From assembly GCA_016763115.1 (NCBI GenBank), contig JAESUL010000161.1, forward strand, positions 1-6,375: DNA of 6,375 nt. Direction: 5' to 3'. Of this stretch, positions 1 through 6,287 are shown piece by piece. The DNA is from Phycisphaerales bacterium (GTDB lineage: Bacteria; Planctomycetota; Phycisphaerae; Phycisphaerales; UBA1924). Numbering within the stretch: the first letter of the stretch is position 1; the number at the start of each line of letters is the position of its first letter. The notes below the pieces were generated by a model. That model worked only from the letters and a program-made list of their open reading frames with translations, was not told the origin of the DNA and ran no database searches. A program made the translations under genes and the position numbers.

Positions 1-191
1 GGGCACCAGATCCACCAGAACCCCGCGATCGTAAGGTCAAGAGCCCAGACGCTCGATGAACCCACCATCACAACGCCCATCAGGACGAGAATAAACATGG
101 GCCAGAAAGCGCACACTCTATTTATTACACGCCAAACTCTGGTAGCGCGGCTTACCTTATCAGACACGGAATCGGCTTTGTGCTCAATCAT
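1..191 (-). CDS. Membrane protein, N-terminal part only (runs off the left edge)
   Basis: This is the first 63 codons of a gene that continues beyond the window. It starts at ATG 191-189, and this ATG overlaps the TGA stop of the flippase (188-190) as ATGA, the classic arrangement for translational coupling. No Shine-Dalgarno sequence is visible before the ATG, which fits coupling to ribosomes finishing the flippase. The visible protein has a charged, cytosolic-looking N-terminus (about residues 1-25, beginning MIEHKADSVSDK), then a hydrophobic segment rich in Val, Met, Leu and Trp (about residues 28-50), then more hydrophobic residues to the edge. An in-to-out first membrane helix is likely. 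Directly after a Wzx-type flippase, an O-antigen polymerase or ligase (Wzy/WaaL type) would be a natural neighbour, but no family motif is visible in this fragment, so that is only a guess from position. No stop codon occurs in the frame up to base 1. Confidence 0.75.
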   Translation of the reverse strand, partial: MIEHKADSVSDKVSRATRVWRVINRVCAFWPMFILVLMGVVMVGSSSVWALDLTIAGFWWIWC

Positions 192-1711
192 GGTGATGGG
201 AGCAGGGTGAGTTTATGGGCGAGTCCTCGGACCCGTTGAGGGAGTACGCTGATGACATCAACAAGCACATGGGCAAGCAGAACCCTGCACGCAACAGCAA
301 ACAGAAAGACGAACACCGTGCCACTACTCATCAGTACAGCGAAGATTTGCACCCGCGAAGTCGTGTCGGTGGCAACCATCGACTTCGCCCAGAACACCGC
401 GAGAAAGCACGCGAGCCCAACCGCCCAAGAAGGCGCAAATCCACGGACGCAACCCCACCAGTCAACACCAAGCTTCTTGCAACCCACCGCGCCCGCGACC
501 ATAATCGAGAGCGCATACGCCCCACCAACAAGGGCGGCAAACTGCCAGGGCTCGGAAAAGTACATCCCGGCAACGAATGCAACAACAGCAATAACTGTGC
601 CCTGAAGAATCATCAGTTGGGCGTTGAGCTTGTAGTTGCTCTGCGAGAGCACCGCGGGTTCAAGAATACTCTGGAGCATCCGGAACGGGATAAACACACA
701 CATCCATTGGATCGCCGGGATCGCCGCCACCCATTTGTCGCCCCAGAATAACCATTCAATCTCACTCGCGGTCGAAGCGACGCCGAACGCAGCAAAGCTG
801 CTGATAAACGCGAGCATCTGAACTGTCCGCACCACCGCAGCGCCCTGGCGTGAACGCGAAGAGTTCATGCTGCTCAGCGCGGGCAAAAGCACATCTTGCA
901 GATTCACCGCGATGATGTTGTTGATCTGGAGCACCAACTGCGATGCGAAGTAGTACACCCCCAGCACCGCGCCGGGAACAAAGTAGCCCACAATCGCATA
1001 CGGCCCCATATTGACAACCGCCAACGCGACCGCCGCCACAAGCATCCAATAACTCATGCCAAAGAGCTTGGGCCACAACCGGAACCGGGGTGAGCGGAAG
1101 AGGCGCAGAGGGCCGCACAACCAGAAACCAACAACCCACTCAACCAACGAGATCACCAAGAAGGGCCAGGCAAAGCTCATCGCCCCAAAGCCGTAGAGCG
1201 CAAAGCACACCAACGAAAGATTGCGGGCGATCTCGGTGATCGTTCGGAACCGCGCCAGTTCGCGGTATCGCAACTCGGCGGCGAGCTTCGAGCGGTAGAT
1301 CATGCCCGGGGTGGAGGTTGCGATTCCAAGAGAGATCACCATCAACAACTTCGCCAGTGCCGGCTCGTCATAGATCCGCGCAGCAACCGGGCCGGCCAGA
1401 ATTAGCAAGCCGGCGGTAAAGAGATTGAAGCACAACGCCATCCAGAACACGGGGCATACCAGTTTGTCAAACCGTCGGACCCCCTTCTGGACGAGCACCT
1501 TTCGGGCCCCGCCATCGCGGATCACCGAGACAAAGACCGTCACCCCCGCTGCCAGGGCATAGATCCCAAAGTCCTCTTGAATGAGTATGTTGCCCAGGAC
1601 AATTTGCGAGACAAAGCTGGCGACCTTGGTCGCCAATGCCGCGATGAGCATCCAGATCATCCCCGTCCCGACTACGCTGCCCAGAGATTTAGATGACTGA
1701 TCGGACGACAA
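188..1711 (-). CDS. Wzx/MOP-superfamily polysaccharide (lipid-linked oligosaccharide) flippase
   Basis: A 507-residue polytopic inner-membrane protein of the polysaccharide export branch of the MOP superfamily (WzxC/Polysacc_synt-like). Such proteins flip undecaprenyl-PP-linked oligosaccharides to the periplasm. Visible support: about 12-14 hydrophobic segments along the whole length; an N-terminal block typical of the family, with VASFVSQIVLGNIL at about 30-43 followed by EDFGIYAL at 46-53; the IYDEPALAKLL region (113-123) after the third helix; LFWGDKWVAAIPAIQW (321-336); and EPAVLSQSNYKLN (351-363). The frame stays open upstream to a GTG at 1837, but that codon lies 8 bases past a terminator T-run and the extra 42 residues look unlike the family. 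The TTG at 1711 has GGAG (1722-1719) seven bases ahead and gives a normal length, so it is preferred. M18 (ATG 1660) would cut into the first helix. The downstream gene overlaps by ATGA. Substrate cannot be told from sequence. Confidence 0.9.
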   Translation of the reverse strand: MSSDQSSKSLGSVVGTGMIWMLIAALATKVASFVSQIVLGNILIQEDFGIYALAAGVTVFVSVIRDGGARKVLVQKGVRRFDKLVCPVFWMALCFNLFTAGLLILAGPVAARIYDEPALAKLLMVISLGIATSTPGMIYRSKLAAELRYRELARFRTITEIARNLSLVCFALYGFGAMSFAWPFLVISLVEWVVGFWLCGPLRLFRSPRFRLWPKLFGMSYWMLVAAVALAVVNMGPYAIVGYFVPGAVLGVYYFASQLVLQINNIIAVNLQDVLLPALSSMNSSRSRQGAAVVRTVQMLAFISSFAAFGVASTASEIEWLFWGDKWVAAIPAIQWMCVFIPFRMLQSILEPAVLSQSNYKLNAQLMILQGTVIAVVAFVAGMYFSEPWQFAALVGGAYALSIMVAGAVGCKKLGVDWWGCVRGFAPSWAVGLACFLAVFWAKSMVATDTTSRVQIFAVLMSSGTVFVFLFAVACRVLLAHVLVDVISVLPQRVRGLAHKLTLLPSP

Positions 1712-1718
1712 AGAGGTG

Positions 1719-1722
1719 CTCC
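1719..1722 (-). promoter_or_regulatory. Ribosome binding site deciding the flippase TTG start
   Basis: GGAG on the minus strand is followed by a seven-base spacer (CACCTCT) and TTG at 1711. The spacing matches that of the protease gene in this window (GGAG, seven bases, ATG), which supports TTG as the real initiation codon rather than the GTG at 1837 or the ATG at 1660. Confidence 0.7.
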
Positions 1723-1753
1723 AAAAAAGCAGTTTCAGCCCCACTGTATGTCG

Positions 1754-1811
1754 CGGGCACGCCGCCGGTTCGTGCAAAGAGTTGCAAACCCTCTTATCGG
1801 CGGTTCGCCCG
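1754..1811 (-). promoter_or_regulatory. Nested inverted repeat in the flippase leader region
   Basis: On the minus strand CGGGC-GAA-CCGCCG (1811-1798) can pair with CGGCGG-CGT-GCCCG (1767-1754): eleven Watson-Crick pairs broken by one symmetrical 3x3 internal loop. The 30-base apical part can form AAGAG/CTCTT with a nine-base loop, or alternatively GGTTTGCA against TGCA-CG-AACC. No T-run follows, so it is not a simple terminator. It lies between the protease terminator and the flippase ribosome binding site, about 32 bases ahead of GGAG. If transcription starts upstream of 1811 it would be a structured 5' leader; otherwise it may be a protein-binding site or have no role. A function is not shown. 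Confidence 0.4.
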
Positions 1812-1844
1812 GAAATCTCCGCCTGAAAACCGCCCACGCATATG

Positions 1845-1873
1845 AAAAAGCAGGCACCCCGGAGGATGCCTGC
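1845..1873 (-). terminator. Intrinsic terminator of the metalloprotease gene
   Basis: On the minus strand GCAGGCATCC (1873-1864), loop TCCG, GGGTGCCTGC (1859-1850), then TTTTT (1849-1845). The stem has ten pairs, nine Watson-Crick and one G-T wobble, and begins 25 bases after the protease TAA. The opposite strand has no T-run, so it acts only on leftward transcription. It separates the protease from the flippase. Confidence 0.92.
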
Positions 1874-1898
1874 TGATGAGATTCAAACCATTCTTGGT

Positions 1899-4800
1899 TT
1901 ACTTGTCCCGCCCGAGCATAAAGAACGGGTTGGACGCCGCCCCAATTGCGTTGGCGTTGTAGATGTAGTCGGCATCCAGCGCCTTCTCGACTCGAATAGA
2001 CACCTCCTGGAGATGGGCTTTGGTATAGACATCAAGCTTGGGCGAACCCTTGAGCACCTTGTCTGCATGGTCCTTGATCTCGCGGAGATGCATGGCCGCC
2101 AGTGTCCGCACCGGCTTCTGGGCCGCGCTGAAGCCATCGGTCGCCATCGACATCTCGATCATCCGACCGAGGTGCTCAAGCTGCAGGTTGCGACGCATCG
2201 AACTAATCATCGGCTTGCGTGCGGTGTACTTCTTACTTGATGGCTCGTTGATCTCTGACCAGACACCCTCGGTGACGGCTTCGAGCAACTCGGCGAGGGT
2301 GAAGGCATCCTCGTCCTCCTCAACAAACATCTCGTAGTCGTACACACGCTGGAGCGTTGATGGGTTGAGCAGCATCGTCAACGACGAGGCCTGCATCCCC
2401 ATGATCCGGTCATGGATCGGCATCGCCGGATCAGCAAACACCGCGGTGCCCTGGTCCCACCACTTGTCCGTAGTGATATGGGTCAGCAGCTCAGGGGTGA
2501 TCCCGTAGGCTGCATCCTGGAACGAGTTGTCGATCACGAACTGCATCGCGTCGCGTTGCATCTGTGCAGCGACGGGTTCAATCGGGGCGCGTCCCTCAGG
2601 ATCACCCTTCTTGTCACGGTAGACATACGCCGACCCGACCCAGTTGCCCATCATCGAAACAACAGACATCTGCTGGCTCAGCGAGATCAAATACCCTCGA
2701 CGGGCACGCGACCAGCTGTCGCCTTCTTCAACAAAGCTCTCGAGCAGGTTCTCGCGGATGTGCGATGCGAACGCCATCTGGTTCTTGGCAAAGGTCAACG
2801 GGTCCGAACCCATGTCGTACCGACGCACGGTTGGGTCTGGGCCGAAGGCATCCTCGTCGGTGCCGTACTGGAAATCAGGGTTGGCAGACTGCGAGAGCAG
2901 CTCTTTGAGATCGCCCGAACCGTATCCATACTCGATCGCCCAGAAGTCATACGGGCCGATGCCGTCGGCGGAGTACTTGCCTTGCGACTCGCCGAACTCT
3001 GGCATCCGGATATTGATCCCGGTGTAGTCCATCACGGTTGTTGACCATGACTTATCAGCGAGTTCATCCGAGTTGATTTCGTCAAAGCTGTATCGGCTTG
3101 AGCCCTTGAAGTTGTGGCGCAGCCCGAGGGTGTGCCCGATTTCATGAGAGACGAGTTCGGTGAGCATCGGGCCGACGAACCATTCGGGCACGCCGTCGAT
3201 CATCTCGACCTTCTCTTTTTTCTCCTCAGCGACTTCGGTGGACTCCTCGTCCTCGTCTTCCTTGGCCTCGTCGTCCTCTTCTGCCATGCTGTCGAGTTGT
3301 GCGAGGACATCGGCGGGGATCATCGCCCGCAGTTCTGGGTTCTCTTCGAGCTGCTTCTTGATCATCTCGATCATTTCAGGATCCATATCTGGTTCCATCG
3401 CAGCGTTGCTGATCGCCATGGTGTCGTCGAGCATGTCGATCATGCTCAGGTGCATCCGCATGGACGCAAGGTTGAGCGCCATGCCGCTGGCTGCTTCACA
3501 CATGCCAGAAACCTGGCTGGTGCGGTCGGCCAGGCCGTCAAACTGATCGTCACCGATCAACACGGTCCGCTGGTTGATGCCTAGAAGGTTCGATGATGTG
3601 CGGGAAAGCGTGCTGCGCTGGACAAGAATCTCTTCGCGTCGAGCGGGTGAAGCAAGCCGAAGCCGTGGGTCCCATTGTGGGTTGGCTTCGAGCCATCCGA
3701 GGGTCTGCGGGCTCATCCCCTGGGTTGCCAAATCGCCGAGCAGGTCTTCCCAACGGTAGGTGAACACACGCATCCACCCGTCGGTGAGCACGACATCAGC
3801 GTCGAGGATCTCGCCCGTCATCGAGTTGACACGAGACGGACCGATCGCGGTCGCGACATCGTTGGAGATCCAGCGGATGAAGTTGTAGCGAACATCCTCG
3901 GGGTCTTTTTCCATATTGGCACCGGTCGCTTTGTCCTGGTACCGGACCTCGATGGCGCCGTCGATCCCGATTTCACGGAATGCCTTGTTCCATTCTAGGA
4001 TGCCCTCGCGGACATATCGACGGTACCGGATCGGCACAGTGTGCTCGATGTAGTACACGATGGGCTCCTTGGGCGGGCTCATCGAGAGCTTGGGGTCCGC
4101 CTTCTGGATGTTCCAGCGATTGATCAACCGTTGGCTTGTGTCGTTCCAATCAAACTTGCCCAGATCAGTAAAGGTCGTGACGAAGTACCCAACGCGCTGG
4201 TCCGCCTCGCGGGGCTTGAAGCCCTTCGATCCGGTGATGTGCGAGATCGAGTAATGGAACCGTTTGATGATTCCGCCTCGGACGGGTCCCTCGAACGCGA
4301 TCTCGATGTTCTTTGGGAACGCCTTGGCCGAATGGATGGTGGTCAACGACCTGTTGAGCCCGGTTGCCGAACGACCAAAGAAACTGCTCGCCTTGCCGAC
4401 AAGCAGGCTGTCCATATCGATCATCGGCTGCCCGTTTGGCCCGGTCGCTGCGATCGGAACATCAAGAATCACACGATCAGTCCAGACGGTTTCAACAGAG
4501 TCCTTGGATTCCTGGTCACCCGTTGACCGCACCGCGATCTGAGGCTGAATCAGCGCGAGCCGATCGCCAATCCTTCTCCACTGGGTGTACATGTCGCCCG
4601 ACTGAAGCCCGGCGAAAATCTCGCCGCCCGCGACGGTCATCGCGAAGAAATGCTTCTGGCTGGCGTACCCGCGTGGGAGTTCGGCGTAGAGATCATTGGT
4701 CTTGGTGTTGACATACAGATCATAAAATGAGTTGCCATCCGCAGTCGAGACGACCCGCTCGAATCCATCAGAGATGTCTTTCCATTTTTTGATCTTCGAG

Positions 4801-5009
4801 GCGTTTGCCTTGCTGCTGCCGCCACCTCGTGCCGCAGCCATCGCTTGCAGTGCCGCGAGGTCGATCTCGATGGTTGGATTTGCATCGTTTACATTGTTCG
4901 GTTCTTGCGCGATCGCCGAGCCGCCGGCAAGGGCGCTGAGCCCGATCAGTGCACCGGCAATCCCGGTGATCTTCCGGATCGAGGTGCGTTTTCTTGGTGT
5001 ACTCTTCAT
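1899..5009 (-). CDS. Secreted zinc-dependent metalloprotease (DUF5118/DUF5117/DUF4953 type, metzincin-like)
   Basis: A 1036-residue exported peptidase. ATG 5009 is chosen over the in-frame TTG just before it because GGAG (5020-5017) sits seven bases upstream. Residues 1-34 form a Sec signal peptide: a Lys/Arg-rich start, a hydrophobic core (ITGIAGALIGLSALAGG) and a likely cut after AIA. A DUF5118-like stretch covers about 80-120, a DUF5117-like region about 120-310 ending near INRWNIQKADP, and a linker with YYIEHTVPIRYRRYVREGILEWNKAF at about 319-344 leads into the catalytic DUF4953-like part. The active site HEIGHTLGLRH (622-632) matches HEXXHXXGXXH: H622, H626 and H632 as zinc ligands and E623 as catalytic base. 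VMDY (659-662) is the Met-turn. An acidic insertion occupies about 530-605. There is one cysteine (C504). Natural substrate and final location (periplasm, outer surface or medium) are unknown. The terminator follows 25 bases after TAA. Family assignment is firm; domain limits are from memory of the families. Confidence 0.93.
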   Translation of the reverse strand: MKSTPRKRTSIRKITGIAGALIGLSALAGGSAIAQEPNNVNDANPTIEIDLAALQAMAAARGGGSSKANASKIKKWKDISDGFERVVSTADGNSFYDLYVNTKTNDLYAELPRGYASQKHFFAMTVAGGEIFAGLQSGDMYTQWRRIGDRLALIQPQIAVRSTGDQESKDSVETVWTDRVILDVPIAATGPNGQPMIDMDSLLVGKASSFFGRSATGLNRSLTTIHSAKAFPKNIEIAFEGPVRGGIIKRFHYSISHITGSKGFKPREADQRVGYFVTTFTDLGKFDWNDTSQRLINRWNIQKADPKLSMSPPKEPIVYYIEHTVPIRYRRYVREGILEWNKAFREIGIDGAIEVRYQDKATGANMEKDPEDVRYNFIRWISNDVATAIGPSRVNSMTGEILDADVVLTDGWMRVFTYRWEDLLGDLATQGMSPQTLGWLEANPQWDPRLRLASPARREEILVQRSTLSRTSSNLLGINQRTVLIGDDQFDGLADRTSQVSGMCEAASGMALNLASMRMHLSMIDMLDDTMAISNAAMEPDMDPEMIEMIKKQLEENPELRAMIPADVLAQLDSMAEEDDEAKEDEDEESTEVAEEKKEKVEMIDGVPEWFVGPMLTELVSHEIGHTLGLRHNFKGSSRYSFDEINSDELADKSWSTTVMDYTGINIRMPEFGESQGKYSADGIGPYDFWAIEYGYGSGDLKELLSQSANPDFQYGTDEDAFGPDPTVRRYDMGSDPLTFAKNQMAFASHIRENLLESFVEEGDSWSRARRGYLISLSQQMSVVSMMGNWVGSAYVYRDKKGDPEGRAPIEPVAAQMQRDAMQFVIDNSFQDAAYGITPELLTHITTDKWWDQGTAVFADPAMPIHDRIMGMQASSLTMLLNPSTLQRVYDYEMFVEEDEDAFTLAELLEAVTEGVWSEINEPSSKKYTARKPMISSMRRNLQLEHLGRMIEMSMATDGFSAAQKPVRTLAAMHLREIKDHADKVLKGSPKLDVYTKAHLQEVSIRVEKALDADYIYNANAIGAASNPFFMLGRDK

Positions 5010-5016
5010 CAAATAA

Positions 5017-5020
5017 CTCC
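5017..5020 (-). promoter_or_regulatory. Ribosome binding site of the metalloprotease gene
   Basis: GGAG on the minus strand followed by TTATTTG and ATG (5009). It favours ATG 5009 over the adjoining in-frame TTG at 5012, which would leave only four bases. Confidence 0.75.
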
Positions 5021-5048
5021 ATTGTGATACGCGGTTGCCCGCAGTTCA

Positions 5049-5105
5049 TTACTCTTTCGGCTGGTTCAACGCCAGGATGCAGTCTTCCATAAGCCCCAGA
5101 ACCAT
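5049..5105 (-). CDS. Possible 18-codon small ORF or remnant ahead of the metalloprotease
   Basis: ATG 5105 to TAA 5049 encodes MVLGLMEDCILALNQPKE. The same frame is open further upstream for nine codons to a TGA at 5133-5135, adding APIQADLEE without a standard start codon. Over these 27 sense codons (5132-5052) GC is 19/27 at codon position 1, 7/27 at position 2 and 21/27 at position 3, which is the pattern of real coding DNA in this GC range and is not expected of a spacer. The peptide is acidic and amphipathic. The ribosome binding site is unconvincing: GGCGGA lies about ten bases before the ATG. It ends 39 bases before the protease start. It could be a translated small protein or leader peptide, the tail of a decayed or frameshifted gene, or chance. 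I recognise no family. Confidence 0.35.
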   Translation of the reverse strand: MVLGLMEDCILALNQPKE

Positions 5106-5166
5106 CTCTTCGAGGTCCGCCTGTATCGGCGCTCATGGCAACCCACCCAAATATCCAGCCCAGTTG

Positions 5167-5185
5167 GAGCGCAAAGAATGCGCTC
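5167..5185 (-). repeat. Short perfect hairpin between the prenyltransferase and protease genes
   Basis: Seven perfect pairs, GAGCGCA / TGCGCTC, with a five-base loop (TTCTT on the minus strand). It starts 43 bases after the prenyltransferase stop. No T-run follows on either strand, so it does not look like a standard intrinsic terminator. It may be an attenuating or mRNA-end-stabilising hairpin, or an operator palindrome. Confidence 0.45.
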
Positions 5186-5227
5186 GTAGCTCACAAGACA
5201 CAATTACCATGAACTCGCCAAAAAGAT

Positions 5228-6232
5228 TCAGGAATTCCCGCCAATCCATAACACAATTGCTGTGGAGAGCACAAAAAGAAGTCCTGAAATCCGTACAACA
5301 TTGTCCTTCAAGGCCAACTCGGTCGGATCGTCGTACGCCCCACGCATCAATAAAGTGATGGTTCGCAAGAGCGCAAGGGTCGCAGGGAGGACACTGATCC
5401 AGAGCAGGTTCATTCCAAACCCATGCCCTAGACCGTCTGGTCTGTTAATGAAGTAACGGGTGAGGTCGTCCTCGCGGCTTTGGATATAACCTGTGTATGT
5501 TAAAAGAGTTGCAACGCCGGTGACCACCACGAGCATCCGCAAAAGTTGGTCAGTATACGAGAGTTGGACATCTCTTGCCGCGATGGCGGATTCATCTGAG
5601 CCCATTAATCGGCGCTCGCCGAGGCGTTTGCCAAAGGCGAGGAACATGCTCAGAAACAGGGTCGCATTGAGCAACCAGGTCGATGGAGCCACATTGACCG
5701 CAGCACAACCGCCCAAAACCCTCAGCACAAACCCAGTTGAGAGCGAAAGAACATCGATTATGACGATATGCTTGAGCCTTGCAGAGTAGGCCGAGACATT
5801 GAAGATGTAGGCAACGACAAAGCCAGCAACCCACCACTTGGTGACACCGGGAACCAGCAGCGCACACCCAAACCCCGCCAGGAGCAGGCAAACACCGAAA
5901 ACCTTTGCTATACCGATCGGTATGGTCCCGGATGCGAGCGGTCTGAACCGCTTGCGAGGGTGTGCCCGATCCCGCTCGATATCCGCCAAATCGTTGAATA
6001 CATAGCATCCGCTGGCAGAAAGACAGAAAGCGAAGAAGGCAAGGGCGACCTGAAGAGCCAGTTCAGGTCGATTCGCCGCATTGAGTGTTCCATCGGAGAG
6101 CGCAAAGATCGGCCCAATAAGGACAAAGATGCCTTTGGTCCATTGTTTGGGCCGAGCAAGTTTGACGAGCCCACGCAAAAGTTTTCCAGTCGAGGCTGGG
6201 GGCGATGCGGGTTGTTGTTTGATGGTGTTCAT
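5228..6232 (-). CDS. UbiA-superfamily prenyltransferase, like decaprenyl-phosphate phosphoribosyltransferase
   Basis: A 334-residue integral membrane enzyme with about nine hydrophobic helices. The first aspartate-rich motif is complete: NDLADIERDRAH at 80-91 (N80, D81, D84, D88), followed by PRKRFRPLASG (92-102). The second motif region reads YSARLKHIVIIDV (149-161), then STGFVLRVLGG (165-175). FGKRLGERR (200-208) and DDPTELALKDNVV near the C-terminus (301-313) match, as I recall them, the subgroup that moves 5-phosphoribose from PRPP to polyprenyl phosphate (Rv3806c type) rather than quinone or heme prenyltransferases. The product would feed pentose-containing surface glycans. The ATG at 6232 has no visible Shine-Dalgarno sequence; TTG 6178 (residue 19), with GGA six bases before it, is an alternative and would remove a Pro/Ser-rich start. 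The family is certain; the exact substrate is likely but unproven, and no epimerase or oxidase partner is seen in the window. Confidence 0.85.
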   Translation of the reverse strand: MNTIKQQPASPPASTGKLLRGLVKLARPKQWTKGIFVLIGPIFALSDGTLNAANRPELALQVALAFFAFCLSASGCYVFNDLADIERDRAHPRKRFRPLASGTIPIGIAKVFGVCLLLAGFGCALLVPGVTKWWVAGFVVAYIFNVSAYSARLKHIVIIDVLSLSTGFVLRVLGGCAAVNVAPSTWLLNATLFLSMFLAFGKRLGERRLMGSDESAIAARDVQLSYTDQLLRMLVVVTGVATLLTYTGYIQSREDDLTRYFINRPDGLGHGFGMNLLWISVLPATLALLRTITLLMRGAYDDPTELALKDNVVRISGLLFVLSTAIVLWIGGNS

Positions 6233-6258
6233 GGGTCTATAGATATCGACAGATTGAT

Positions 6259-6287
6259 GGTATATCTCAAGTTTACAATACTGTAAG
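6259..6287 (-). promoter_or_regulatory. Candidate promoter of the prenyltransferase gene
   Basis: On the minus strand CTTACA (6287-6282, 4/6 to TTGACA), a 17-base spacer and TATACC (6264-6259, 4/6 to TATAAT), placing a start of transcription about 20 bases before ATG 6232. The surrounding 60 bases (6241-6300) are only 37% GC, well below the coding regions. This is a weak match on its own; the AT-richness is the better evidence for a regulatory region. Confidence 0.3.
6273..6286. promoter_or_regulatory. Operator-like palindrome upstream of the prenyltransferase
   Basis: TTACA-ATAC-TGTAA, a perfect five-base inverted repeat with a four-base spacer, centred about 48 bases upstream of ATG 6232. 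It overlaps the candidate -35 element, which is where a repressor would bind. No regulator gene is in the window, and a palindrome of this length can arise by chance in AT-rich DNA. Confidence 0.3.

Noticed and set aside
215..751. A 178-codon plus-strand frame opposite the flippase
   Set aside because: Highly charged, low-complexity composition with no domain pattern; it mirrors hydrophobic codons of the flippase on the other strand.
2412..3044. A 210-codon open frame on the plus strand, and several others of 80-160 codons between 1842 and 5016
   Set aside because: They lie antisense to the protease, whose signal peptide, zinc motif and Met-turn prove the coding frame. Their sequences are rich in Arg, His and Pro as expected of antisense frames in GC-rich genes.
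5009..5136. A longer N-terminus or a separate gene from ATG 5136 running into the protease start (122 codons)
   Set aside because: It overlaps the protease in a different frame and encodes Arg/Gly-rich sequence in that overlap; the protease frame has the signal peptide and a good GGAG site.
5049..5250. A selenoprotein reading through the TGA at 5133-5135
   Set aside because: The frame upstream of the TGA lacks a coding pattern (GC about 50% at position 2) and no SECIS-like hairpin is placed right after the TGA. A frameshifted or small ORF explains the downstream signal better.
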